The notes: generated from the sequence alone by a model not told the origin. A stretch of 64,000 nucleotides of DNA from JALORV01 sp963754065 (GCA_963754065.1 CAVWFH010000009.1:112368-176367), one strand, 5' to 3'; shown: positions 7,902 to 15,807, counted from the stretch's first letter. A program made the numbers and translations.

Positions 7902-8792
7902 ATGTCTGCAGCCACGAATTCGATCTCCCTGGCTCCGGCAGCAACGGTTGCGTGGGCCGAAGTCATCCTCGACGTCCGTGACGGTGCGTTGGCGACCGCG
8001 CGCGCCCTGGTGACCTTGGCCGGTAGCGCCGCGCTGCTGCTCGGTGCCGTCGCGATTTCCGACGCCGATGTACGGTCTGCAATCAAGGCGGCTCTGCCGA
8101 TACCGGTCGCGGTGGCTTCGGCGCCATTGGAACAAGGCTCCGTTGAAACCTCGGTGGAGCCGACAGAGGCACCACCGGCCGTGCTTACTGCCACAGATCC
8201 GCGCCAGAAACACGTCGTGCAGTACCTGTCGCGACGCTATCGGGTGGCCGAAGAGGCGACGCGCATGCTGGTGTCGACCGCCTTCCAGATCGGTCACGAA
8301 TACAAGCTGGACCCACTGCTGATCCTGTCCGTCGTGGCGATCGAGTCCAGTCTGAATCCTTTCGCCGAGAGCTCCATGGGCGCCCAGGGGCTCATGCAGG
8401 TGATGACCCGCGTCCACGCCGAACGGTTCGAGCCGCATGGCGGCCAGATCGCAGCACTGGATCCTGTGGCCAACATGAAGGTCGGTTCCGCCATCCTGAG
8501 CGACCTGATCTCGCGTGGCGGCTCGGTCGAGCGTGGATTGCAGCTGTACGTCGGTGCGGGCAACCTGCCTGACGACGGCGGCTACGGTGCCCGTGTTCTG
8601 GGCGAGCGCTCGCGGCTGGCCCTCGCGGCCAGCGGCAAGGTCGATGCGGCAATTTCCGCCGGACGCCCAACTGTCGCTTCGGATCAGAAACCGGCCACGG
8701 CCGATGCGACTCCTGCGACACAGCCGCAGGCGCGTCCGGCAGTCGACACTCCGCTCCCGGTAGAAGAAGCCGCGCCTCCGCGCTCCGCCTGA
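7902..8792 (+). CDS. Lytic transglycosylase with SLT domain, membrane-anchored
   Basis: The 296-residue protein cleaves peptidoglycan glycan strands to 1,6-anhydro products if it acts like its family. A hydrophobic segment at about residues 34-53 (LVTLAGSAALLLGAVAI) serves as signal or anchor. A Pro/Ala-rich linker follows, then the SLT (lysozyme-like) domain at about 105-245. Its catalytic Glu is E148 in VAIESSLNP, followed by the family motif GAQGLMQVM. The C-terminal 45 residues are low-complexity. ATG at 7902 is chosen because AGGAGG lies five bases upstream; an in-frame GTG at 7875 lacks this. The gene has its own promoter, long leader and terminator. Confidence 0.88.
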   Translation: MSAATNSISLAPAATVAWAEVILDVRDGALATARALVTLAGSAALLLGAVAISDADVRSAIKAALPIPVAVASAPLEQGSVETSVEPTEAPPAVLTATDPRQKHVVQYLSRRYRVAEEATRMLVSTAFQIGHEYKLDPLLILSVVAIESSLNPFAESSMGAQGLMQVMTRVHAERFEPHGGQIAALDPVANMKVGSAILSDLISRGGSVERGLQLYVGAGNLPDDGGYGARVLGERSRLALAASGKVDAAISAGRPTVASDQKPATADATPATQPQARPAVDTPLPVEEAAPPRSA

Positions 8793-8798
8793 CCTAGG

Positions 8799-8819
8799 GC
8801 CCTGCCGACTCAGCAGGGC
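8799..8819 (+). terminator. Terminator-like hairpin after the lytic transglycosylase
   Basis: A seven-pair stem GCCCTGC/GCAGGGC with a seven-base loop begins six bases after the stop. It is followed by a weakly T-rich stretch (GGTCTTTCC) rather than a true T-run. Confidence 0.5.
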
Positions 8820-8982
8820 GGCGGTCTTTCCGCTCGCGCGGTTTTCCACCAGCGACTTTCAACCGGCTCTACGGGGCGCGCTTGCTGCGCGCGGTTTGGC
8901 GTCGCGCGGGTTGCCACACGCCTTCACCATTCCCGGCCGGCCGCACAACTTGTTAGTGCGCGCTCTTCTGTTTGTCGTGGAC

Positions 8983-9092
8983 AAAAAAAGAGCCCGTCAC
9001 CGGGGCGCTCCCACATTCGGCTGAGGAGGGAGGAGGAAATACACCGACTAGGGGTGCCGCGCCCAGGCCGAAGGACAGGCTCTGAGGAGAGT
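8983..9092 (-). ncRNA. Candidate small RNA with a CU-rich anti-Shine-Dalgarno segment
   Basis: A strong minus-strand promoter (9099-9126) is followed after about 110 bases by an intrinsic terminator: a GC-rich hairpin at 8990-9010 and seven T residues (8983-8989 on the complement). No reading frame of note lies between. On the transcribed strand the middle of the RNA reads TTTCCTCCTCCCTCCTC (9022-9038), repeated complements of the ribosome-binding consensus, held between short helices (TCGG/CCGA). This is the layout of a trans-acting RNA that blocks translation starts. It does not resemble 6S, SRP, tmRNA or RNase P RNA. Confidence 0.6.
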
Positions 9093-9098
9093 GCGCGA

Positions 9099-9126
9099 AG
9101 TCTAATGTCGCTGCAACGTTTGTCAA
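9099..9126 (-). promoter_or_regulatory. Sigma-70 promoter of the small RNA candidate
   Basis: On the minus strand TTGACA (complement of 9121-9126) and TAGACT (complement of 9099-9104) are 16 bases apart. The -35 box is a perfect consensus. No gene start lies downstream on this strand before the terminator, so the promoter is best explained by a non-coding transcript. Confidence 0.65.
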
Positions 9127-9330
9127 TATTGTCTAGGTCAAAACTGGATTCGTGAGTGACTGACGGCGGCGGTGGTGCCTATGGATCCCGGGCGGCCGAC
9201 GGTACGAGTGAGTCCAGAATCTTGCAGCCGGTGCCGTAGGGTTTGTTGACTCGCTGAGCTTGCCGGACCGAGCGCAGGGGCAGGGCGGAACGGATAATGG
9301 CCGATCTGCGCATCAGGCCCGTCACACTCC
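9127..9330 (+). other. Upstream region of maeB
   Basis: About 200 bases without a gene. A TTGACT at 9246-9251 and a GATAAT at 9293-9298 are present but not spaced as a promoter pair. Nothing else is recognised. Confidence 0.25.
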
Positions 9331-11646
9331 ATGCCCACGACCGAACACGATGATCTGCGCCGCGCGGCGCTCGAGTATCACGAGAAGCCGACGCCGGGCA
9401 AGATTGCGATCGCTCCGACCAAGCAGCTCGTCAACCAACGCGACCTTGCTCTGGCCTATTCGCCGGGTGTTGCCGCGGCGAGCGAGGCGATTCATGCGGA
9501 GCCCGCGGCGGTCTTTCGCTATACCGCACGGGGCAACCTGGTCGGAGTCGTGACCAATGGCACCGCCGTTCTTGGCCTCGGCAACATCGGACCGTTGGCT
9601 GCGAAGCCGGTCATGGAAGGCAAGGCGGTTCTCTTCAAGAAGTTTGCAGGTATCGACGTCTTCGACATCGAGCTGAATGAATCCGACCCGGACCGGCTCA
9701 TTGAAGTCATCGCGGCGCTGGAGCCGACATTCGGCGGCATCAACCTGGAGGACATCAAGGCGCCGGAGTGTTTCTACGTCGAGCGCAAGCTGCGCACCCG
9801 GCTGAAGATCCCCGTTTTCCATGACGACCAGCACGGCACGGCCATCATCGTCGGTGCCGCGATCCTCAATGGCCTGAAGATCGTCGGCAAGCAGCTCGAC
9901 AAGGTCAAGCTCGTCACAAGCGGCGCCGGTGCCGCGGCGCTCGCCTGCCTGGAGCTGCTCGTGAGCCTCGGCGTTCCACGCAAGAACATCTGGGTCACGG
10001 ACATCGAAGGCGTCGTCTATCGCGGCCGCACCGTGCTGATGGACGATGACAAGGCGAAGTTCGCGCAGGACACGGCAGCGCGCAAGCTGGCCGATGTCAT
10101 TGCGGATGCCGATATCTTCCTGGGCCTGTCGGCAGGCGGCGTGCTCAAGGGGGAAATGGTGGCGCGCATGGCGGCACGGCCGCTGGTCCTGGCGCTGGCC
10201 AATCCGACGCCCGAGATTCTTCCGGAGGAGGTCAAGCGCGTTCGCGACGACGCCATCATCGCCACGGGCCGGTCCGACTATCCGAATCAGGTCAACAACG
10301 TCCTGTGCTTCCCGTTCATCTTCCGCGGCGCGCTCGACGTCGGCGCGACAACGATCACGGCAGCCATGGAGGTCGCGGCGGTACAGGCGCTCGCTGCGCT
10401 GGCCCAGGAAGAGCAGAGCGACGTGGTTGCATCGGCCTACGGCATCTCCAACCTCGCCTTCGGGCCCGAGTACCTGATCCCCAAGCCGTTCGATCCGCGC
10501 CTGATCACGCGCATCGCACCGGCGGTCGCGCAGGCAGCGATGACGAGTGGCGTGGCGTCTCGGCCGATCGCCGATCTCGGCGCCTACCGCGACCAGCTGC
10601 AGCAGTTCGTCTACCACTCCGGCACGTTCATGAAGCCGATCTTCACGATCGCGAAGAATGCGGTCGCGACCGGTGGACGCTCACGCATCGTGTTTGCCGA
10701 GGGCGAAGAAGAGCGCGTGTTGCGAGCAGTGCAGGTTGTCATCGACGAAGGGCTCGCGCGACCGCTGTTGATCGGCCGGCCCGACGTCATCGAACGACGG
10801 CTTACGCGCTTCGGACTGCGCATGCGGGCCGAGCAGGACTTCGACCTGATCAATCCGCAGTTCGATGCGCGCTATCGCGACTACTGGGAAAGCTACCACC
10901 GGATCGCGGCGCGCAAGGGCGTGACCGCGCAGTACGCAAAGATCGAGATGCGTCGCCGCCACACGCTGATCGGCGCGATGATGATTCTCCGCGACGATGC
11001 CGACGGCATGATCTGCGGGACCTTCGGCACGCACAACCTGCACTTGCACTACATCGACCAGGTGATCGGTCGCCGGCCGGGTTGTGGTGTCTACGCTGCA
11101 ATGAACGTGCTGATGCTGCCAGGTCGGCAACTGGCGCTGGTGGACACGCATGTGAACCTCGATCCCAGCGCCGAGGAGATCGCCGAGATCACGGTCCTCG
11201 CGGCCGAGCAATTGCGACGGCTGGGGTTCGAGCCGGCGGTGGCATTGGTGTCGCATTCCAACTTCGGTTCGAGTAACGCGGCGACTGCGCTGAAGATGCG
11301 GTCCGCGCTGCAACTCGTCCGCAGCCGCGCGCCCGATCTCGATGTCGACGGCGAGATGCACGCGGACTGCGCGGTCGACGAGGCAATGCGCAAATCGATG
11401 ATGCCGTTCTCGACGCTCAAGGGCGAAGCCAACCTGATCGTGTGCCCGAACATCGACTCGGCCAACATCTCCTACAACCTTCTGAAGGCGACGGCCGGCA
11501 ACAACATTGCGATCGGGCCGATCCTGCTGGGGGCCGCGAAGCCCGTCAACATCCTGACGTCGTCGGCCACGGTGCGCCGCATCGTCAATATGACGGCCTT
11601 GACCGTGCTGGAGGCCAACTCGCTGCGGCAACCCGAGTTGCTCTAG
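9331..11646 (+). CDS. maeB: NADP-dependent malic enzyme with phosphotransacetylase-like domain (MaeB)
   Basis: MaeB oxidatively decarboxylates malate to pyruvate and makes NADPH. The 771-residue protein has the full MaeB layout: malic domain (about 15-160, with SPGVAAASEAI and NGTAVLGLGNIG), NAD-binding domain (about 165-410, with VTSGAGAAALACLELL and LSLSAGGVLKG-type loop at about 265), and a C-terminal phosphate acetyl/butyryltransferase-like domain (about 430-765). That last domain usually has a regulatory role, such as response to acetyl-CoA, not catalysis. The start is ATG at 9331. The RNase gene begins one base after its stop, so the two may be co-transcribed. Confidence 0.95.
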   Translation: MPTTEHDDLRRAALEYHEKPTPGKIAIAPTKQLVNQRDLALAYSPGVAAASEAIHAEPAAVFRYTARGNLVGVVTNGTAVLGLGNIGPLAAKPVMEGKAVLFKKFAGIDVFDIELNESDPDRLIEVIAALEPTFGGINLEDIKAPECFYVERKLRTRLKIPVFHDDQHGTAIIVGAAILNGLKIVGKQLDKVKLVTSGAGAAALACLELLVSLGVPRKNIWVTDIEGVVYRGRTVLMDDDKAKFAQDTAARKLADVIADADIFLGLSAGGVLKGEMVARMAARPLVLALANPTPEILPEEVKRVRDDAIIATGRSDYPNQVNNVLCFPFIFRGALDVGATTITAAMEVAAVQALAALAQEEQSDVVASAYGISNLAFGPEYLIPKPFDPRLITRIAPAVAQAAMTSGVASRPIADLGAYRDQLQQFVYHSGTFMKPIFTIAKNAVATGGRSRIVFAEGEEERVLRAVQVVIDEGLARPLLIGRPDVIERRLTRFGLRMRAEQDFDLINPQFDARYRDYWESYHRIAARKGVTAQYAKIEMRRRHTLIGAMMILRDDADGMICGTFGTHNLHLHYIDQVIGRRPGCGVYAAMNVLMLPGRQLALVDTHVNLDPSAEEIAEITVLAAEQLRRLGFEPAVALVSHSNFGSSNAATALKMRSALQLVRSRAPDLDVDGEMHADCAVDEAMRKSMMPFSTLKGEANLIVCPNIDSANISYNLLKATAGNNIAIGPILLGAAKPVNILTSSATVRRIVNMTALTVLEANSLRQPELL

Positions 11647-11647
11647 A

Positions 11648-12052
11648 GTGGTCTGGCGCCTCGTACGCGGTGTCCTGCACGCCAGCATTGCACTTGCGCT
11701 GGTGGCTTGCGGGCCGGCCGGCGACGCCCGCGAGCAGGCGACACGCGTGCCGGTCGGTGAAGTGGCTCTGGCCGACCTGCCGCGCGAAGCGCGCGACACT
11801 CTCGTGCTCATCAGGAAGGGTGGGCCGTACAGCTATCGCAAGGACGGCTCGACATTCGGAAACCGGGAAGGTCATCTGCCGCGCCGACCGCGCGGCTACT
11901 ACACGGAATACACGGTGCGCACACCCCGGGAGCGCGACCGCGGCGCGCGACGCATCGTTGCCGGCAAAGGCGACAGCGGCGATCCCGCCACCGGCGGCGA
12001 GTACTACTACACCGACGACCATTACAACTCGTTTCGACGGATACGAGAATGA
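11648..12052 (+). CDS. Guanyl-specific ribonuclease (barnase/RNase Sa family) with lipoprotein signal
   Basis: The 134-residue precursor has a signal peptide ending in a lipobox (LVAC, Cys21), so the mature enzyme should leave the cytoplasm. The mature part is a microbial RNase N1/T1 domain: YRKDGSTFGNREG (63-75), the catalytic Glu in YYTEYTV (E87), an Arg in RGARRIV (98-104) and the catalytic His in DDHYNSF (H125). Such enzymes cut RNA after G and are lethal in the producing cell without an inhibitor; a barstar gene follows 148 bases later. The start is GTG at 11648, one base after the maeB stop. Whether it serves scavenging or competition cannot be read from sequence. Confidence 0.9.
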   Translation: MVWRLVRGVLHASIALALVACGPAGDAREQATRVPVGEVALADLPREARDTLVLIRKGGPYSYRKDGSTFGNREGHLPRRPRGYYTEYTVRTPRERDRGARRIVAGKGDSGDPATGGEYYYTDDHYNSFRRIRE

Positions 12053-12200
12053 GCCCGACGCACGGCCGCCCGAAGGCGGGCGATGTCCCTCGCGGAGGGA
12101 CCGCGCGCAGCGCGAGGGAGCAAGCACCAGCCCCGACGCACGGTTGGCCGACGGCGCGCGAGGATTCTCGCGGACGAGCGCCAGGAACGAGGGAACACGC
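12052..12200 (+). repeat. Two-unit hairpin repeat between RNase and barstar
   Basis: The whole RNase-barstar gap is repetitive. CCCGACGCACGG occurs at 12054-12065 and again at 12132-12143, marking two imperfect units of about 78 bases. The first contains a nested hairpin: TCCCTC (12086-12091) pairs either with GAGGGA at 12095-12100 or, extended to nine pairs, with CGCGAGGGA at 12111-12119. Bases 12103-12120 are identical to 3971-3988 before mgtE. Confidence 0.6.
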
Positions 12201-12608
12201 ATGAGTCGAAAATCGCCGGGCCGTAACGATCTGCTGCCCAGCCACACGGTACGGGCACTGCGTGGCCTTGATCCGCTGGCACTGCGCGACTGGGCGCAGC
12301 GCACGGGCCAGCGCCTGATCGAGATCGATCTCGGCGGCTGCAGCGACAAGCCGTCGGTGCTGCGCGCGATTGCCAAGGCATTCGCGCTACCGGCGTGGTT
12401 CGGGATGAATCTCGATGCGCTCTACGATGCCCTCACCGACTTGCGCGACACGCAGCCGGCGTCTGGCTATGTGGTCTTGCTTGACCACCTGCCGCACACG
12501 GGAGAATTTGGTGACGAGCAGCGTGACGCGCTGCTCGACGTTTTCCGCGACGTGGTCGACGATTTTGCCGAAGCGAAGACTCCGTTCCGCGTCCTCTATC
12601 GGGACTGA
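12201..12608 (+). CDS. Barstar-family RNase inhibitor
   Basis: The 135-residue cytoplasmic protein carries the barstar fold signature: a first strand RLIEIDLGGCSDKPSVLRAI near residues 38-57, the RNase-binding helix and loop WFGMNLDALYDALTDL near 65-80 (Trp/Gly/Asn/Asp positions conserved), and a final strand FRVLYRD. It should bind and block the guanyl-RNase encoded just upstream, protecting the cell before export. ATG at 12201 has GAGGG about seven bases upstream. The long frame open further upstream on this strand is antisense-like noise and is ignored. The gene converges with yidB, 16 bases away, with no terminator visible. Confidence 0.9.
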   Translation: MSRKSPGRNDLLPSHTVRALRGLDPLALRDWAQRTGQRLIEIDLGGCSDKPSVLRAIAKAFALPAWFGMNLDALYDALTDLRDTQPASGYVVLLDHLPHTGEFGDEQRDALLDVFRDVVDDFAEAKTPFRVLYRD

Positions 12609-12624
12609 TCCAGCAGGGACTGAC

Positions 12625-13053
12625 CTACCCCCGCGGCATCATGTTCGACAGCTCGGCCAGCGCGCTGTCGATACCCGTGGCCGGCACCTGGCCTCCGGGC
12701 GTAAGTTGATCGATCAACTGCGGCAGCATCTCGGCCAGCCCACCGGACAACTGGCTGGGATCCAGGCCACTGTTCGCGGCCATCTGCTGCATCTGGCCCT
12801 GCCCGAAGACCTGCATCAGTTGCTCGGGCGAGATGGGCAGATTCTGTCCGGACGATATCCACGAGTTCATCTGTGGCCCGAGGCCGGCTTGTTGAAACTG
12901 TTCGATCAGCGCTGACAGACCGCCTCCCTGGCCACCGGATTGACCACCGCCAGCAAGCATTTGCAGCGCGATCTGCAGCAGGGGATTGGCCGCCTGGCCG
13001 CCACCGGCCGACTGACCGGTCATTCCGGAAAGAATCGAGTCAAGCAAACCCAT
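12625..13053 (-). CDS. YidB-family (DUF937) protein
   Basis: The 142-residue protein starts MGLLDSILSGMTG, the hallmark of the YidB/DUF937 family, and is rich in Gly and Gln (GGGQSGGQGGG near 35-45). Conserved segments include WISSGQNLPISPEQLMQVF (84-102) and LAEMLPQLIDQLTPGGQVP (107-124). Function is unknown in the family. It has no signal peptide or membrane segment. It lies between barstar (convergent) and rsmE on the same strand, 61 bases downstream of the rsmE stop. Confidence 0.85.
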   Translation of the reverse strand: MGLLDSILSGMTGQSAGGGQAANPLLQIALQMLAGGGQSGGQGGGLSALIEQFQQAGLGPQMNSWISSGQNLPISPEQLMQVFGQGQMQQMAANSGLDPSQLSGGLAEMLPQLIDQLTPGGQVPATGIDSALAELSNMMPRG

Positions 13054-13114
13054 GGAGCCTCCGAGCTTCAGTGTGGGATGAATGACATGCCGCGCCGAGC
13101 GGCACGACGCCTGT

Positions 13115-13849
13115 CTACCGCAGGTCTCCGGCCAGCACCTGAATTGCAGTGAGCCCGGCCAGGCCAGCGGTCTCCGTGCGAAGAATACGCGGACCCAAAC
13201 GAACCGGACGGAAATGGAGACTTGCGGCGAGCGTTAGCTCGCGTTCGTCGAGGCCGCCTTCCGGACCCACCGCCAATGCGAAGCGATCGACACCGGCCAG
13301 CGCGTCCGCCGCGGACTGGCCCGAGTGCGGATCCAGCAGCACGCCGCGGCTGCCGTCCGCAAGTGCGAGTTCGAGTCCCTGCTGCAGTGTCGCCGCCGCG
13401 CGTATGCCGGGAACGCGATTGCGTCCGCTCTGGCAGCAGGCCGCCACAATGATCTCCTGGAGGCGCCACAGGCGCCGGCTGCGCCGCGATTCGTCGAGTT
13501 GCACGACGCTGCGCACGGTCGGGACCAGGATCAGAGCTGCAACCCCCAGTTCGACGGCCTTCTCGACAGTCCACTCGAGCTTGTCGGTGGCGACCCAGGC
13601 CTGCACCAGGGTGATGGCAATTGGCGACTCGCGCTCGATGGGATCAAAGCGTTCCGGAATGGCCCAGGCGCGTGCCCCCTCGATGCGCAGATGACCACTG
13701 AACTCGCCTCCGCGACCGTTGAAGACGGTGATCGCAGCGCCTTCCCGCAGCCTCAGCACGCGCACCGCATGGTGCGCGACCTCGGGCGGCAGGGGCGACT
13801 CCTCATCCGGGGCGAGGGTGGCATCGACGTAGAAGCGGGCGAGTGGCAT
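13115..13849 (-). CDS. rsmE: 16S rRNA m3U1498 methyltransferase RsmE
   Basis: RsmE methylates N3 of U1498 in the decoding centre of 16S rRNA with S-adenosylmethionine. The 244 residues match the family: N-terminal PUA-like domain (HHAVRVLRLREGAAITVFNG, about 27-46) and a C-terminal SPOUT domain with its knot motifs AVGPEGGLDERE (about 189-200) and LGPRILRTETAGL (about 214-226). The WTVEKAVELGV segment near 93-103 is also typical. The ATG is at 13849. Confidence 0.94.
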   Translation of the reverse strand: MPLARFYVDATLAPDEESPLPPEVAHHAVRVLRLREGAAITVFNGRGGEFSGHLRIEGARAWAIPERFDPIERESPIAITLVQAWVATDKLEWTVEKAVELGVAALILVPTVRSVVQLDESRRSRRLWRLQEIIVAACCQSGRNRVPGIRAAATLQQGLELALADGSRGVLLDPHSGQSAADALAGVDRFALAVGPEGGLDERELTLAASLHFRPVRLGPRILRTETAGLAGLTAIQVLAGDLR

Positions 13850-13892
13850 GGCTGCAAGCTTAAAACCACCGCGCGCGCGTCGACAGCGGCTG

Positions 13893-13920
13893 AAAAAAGA
13901 AGGCCGGCTTGCGCCGGCCT
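13893..13920 (-). terminator. Rho-independent terminator after speDE
   Basis: On the minus strand an eight-pair GC-rich stem (arms 13913-13920 and 13901-13908, four-base loop) is followed by CTTCTTTTTTC-like sequence with a six-T run at 13893-13898. It lies 50 bases after the speDE stop and before rsmE on the same strand, so it separates the two transcripts. Confidence 0.85.
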
Positions 13921-13969
13921 CCGGGGCTTCCTCCGAGTCACCCGCGCGAACGGGTACGCCCCCAAAGCC

Positions 13970-15280
13970 TCATGCAGCGCGCAGTTGAGCCACGCGCGCC
14001 TTGTCCACCGGTGGCGGCGCCGCCAGTTCCTGCGCAAAGCGCGGCAGCGTGAACAACGCCGGATGCATGGCCGGATGGTAGAAGCGCAGGTCGTCGAGCC
14101 GGCGTTCGACCATGCGCTGTGCGATGGTCTCTACCGACGTGGCGCGCGGGTCGATTGTGTCGCTGGCAACCGCCAGGCACCACTGCGATCCGTACAGCGG
14201 GATGAAGAGCGAAAGCGGCGCAACGTGCTTGAACACCTTGCGCAGGTTCGTGGCATTTTTACGTACGGTCTCGGCCTGGTACACCGGCGAGCCGAGGTGC
14301 AGCGTCAGCATGCCGCCCGGCTTCAGGCAGCGCTGGCACATCCGGAAGAACTCCTCCGAATACAAGTGGAATGCCGGCGTGTCGGGATCCGTCAGGTCGA
14401 GGACGATCATGTCGAAGCGCTCGGTGGCGGTGCGCACATACTCAAATCCGTCACCGATGCGAATCTCCAGCCGCGGATCATCGAGCGCACCCTTGTGAAT
14501 GGCACTCAGGTACTTGCGCGCGATGTCGATGACGACCGGATCGAGTTCCGCCATCACGATGCGCTTGACGCTTGGATGCTTGAACAGCTCCTCGGACGAG
14601 CCGCCATCGCCACCGCCGATCACGAGGATCGATTCGGGATTCGGATGAGCGAGCGCCGCCGGGTGCGTCATGCACTCGTGATAGAAGAACTCGTCGCCTT
14701 CCGACGTCATCAATCTCCCGTCAAGGCGGAACAGCCGGCCAAACTGGTGCGTATCGAAGACTTCGACACGCTGATAGGCGGATTCGATGTCCGCCAGCTT
14801 CTCCTTGACGGTGAAGCCGTAGCCGGAGTGCGCGTTGAGCCAGTCGAAGCTCAACTGCGACTGGGCGCTTTCCGTGGTTGCATCGGACTCTTCGACCGAA
14901 GCGCCGGCGACGTCACCGCGCGTGATGCGGTTGACTGTCTGCTTCTGCGGCCGGAACGCGACCGTGAGCGCGTCGAACAACTGTTCGGCCTTGGCCGTGT
15001 TGTCCTCGGTGAAATTGCAGACGTAGACGTCGAGCGTCACGCCACGGCTTTCAGGCCACGTATGGATCGCAAGGTGTGACTCGGCGAGCAGGATCGTGCC
15101 GGTAATGCCGCCCGGCTGGCCGTTCCAGTCCGGAAAGACATGCCACTTCTCGTCGACGATGGTGAGTTTGGCGTCGAGCGTGGCCGTTCGGCACAGCGTC
15201 GACAATGCTTCGAGATCCGTGAGAGTGGCTGCACTGCAGCCGCAACCGAACAGATCGCCAGTCAGGTGAAGGCCTTGCAT
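13970..15280 (-). CDS. Fused S-adenosylmethionine decarboxylase and spermidine synthase (SpeD-SpeE)
   Basis: One 436-residue chain joins two enzymes that act in sequence to make spermidine. Residues 1-115 are a bacterial AdoMet decarboxylase: ESHLAIHTWPE contains the self-cleavage site with Ser68 as pyruvoyl precursor, and Cys88 in VYVCNF is the processing and catalytic Cys. Residues about 135-420 are an aminopropyltransferase with the AdoMet-type motif GGGDGG (222-227), the acidic substrate motif DLTDPD (295-300) and HECMTHPAAL (201-210). Autocleavage at Glu67/Ser68 would release a short beta chain and leave the pyruvoyl alpha chain attached to SpeE. GGGGGA lies just before the ATG. The leader is long and the gene has its own terminator. 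Confidence 0.93.
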   Translation of the reverse strand: MQGLHLTGDLFGCGCSAATLTDLEALSTLCRTATLDAKLTIVDEKWHVFPDWNGQPGGITGTILLAESHLAIHTWPESRGVTLDVYVCNFTEDNTAKAEQLFDALTVAFRPQKQTVNRITRGDVAGASVEESDATTESAQSQLSFDWLNAHSGYGFTVKEKLADIESAYQRVEVFDTHQFGRLFRLDGRLMTSEGDEFFYHECMTHPAALAHPNPESILVIGGGDGGSSEELFKHPSVKRIVMAELDPVVIDIARKYLSAIHKGALDDPRLEIRIGDGFEYVRTATERFDMIVLDLTDPDTPAFHLYSEEFFRMCQRCLKPGGMLTLHLGSPVYQAETVRKNATNLRKVFKHVAPLSLFIPLYGSQWCLAVASDTIDPRATSVETIAQRMVERRLDDLRFYHPAMHPALFTLPRFAQELAAPPPVDKARVAQLRAA

Positions 15281-15550
15281 CTTCGTCCCCCAGCAGGTCC
15301 GCCCTTATCGACCTGAATCGCGACTCGCGTCGCAACCCCACGATCCGGGACCCGCACGCTGTGGCGCGGCACGCGAGTCCTTGCAGCTTGCGCTGCACCT
15401 GCTGGCTATGGCGGGAATCTGCCTAACGGCACGTTGCCTGCGTTCGATATCCTGGCCGCGGAAACTGCCCGCGGCGGCTGGGTACGAACTCGGCGCCCGT
15501 TGCGTCCTTTTGTTATCCGGATCGAATTTGGAAAAGCCGCGCATAGTATA
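15281..15550 (-). promoter_or_regulatory. Long leader and possible promoter of speDE
   Basis: A minus-strand TATACT (complement of 15545-15550), with TTTGAG upstream at a short 15-base spacing, is the best promoter candidate and would give a leader of about 260 bases. In it AGCAGGT-type sequence (complement of 15397-15404) is perfectly complementary over eight bases to the segment directly before the ribosome site (complement of 15291-15298). A TGCAGC-GCAA-GCTGCA hairpin adjoins the upstream arm. No upstream reading frame was identified with confidence. Confidence 0.35.
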
Positions 15551-15807
15551 GGAAATTGCAGCGCGCTCAAACAGTTGCCTCTCCCAAGTGCGGAGTTTGG
15601 AGCGACTGCTCCAGCCGGATGTGTCGCGCGTCAAGGACTTGGCGGCGGCGGTGCGTTGGCGCCGTTCAGCAAGCGCGCGTTTGTTAAAATTGCGCGCTTT
15701 CCACGGCAAAACCGGAGTTCCGTGGCTTCGCTAACTGCAAGCGCCAGTGGCTTTCCACGGCGCCGGCGCAGTTTCTCCGGGTTTCCCCTTCTTCGAGACG
15801 CGCGACG
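15551..15807 (+). promoter_or_regulatory. tkt upstream region with alternative hairpin
   Basis: A TAAAAT hexamer at 15685-15690 is a likely -10 box; the -35 is poor. In the leader, CCACGG occurs at 15701-15706 and again at 15755-15760, each at the end of a GCTTTCCACGG direct repeat. A single CCGTGG at 15720-15725 lies between and can pair with only one at a time. Confidence 0.35.

Noticed and set aside
8820..9120. 6S RNA or SRP RNA identity for the minus-strand transcript
   Set aside because: It lacks the long open-bubble duplex of 6S RNA and the GGAAGG-type apical loops of SRP RNA, and is shorter than 6S.
13325..15079. A 584-residue plus-strand open frame across rsmE and speDE
   Set aside because: Antisense to two well-supported genes and crosses the intrinsic terminator at 13893-13920.
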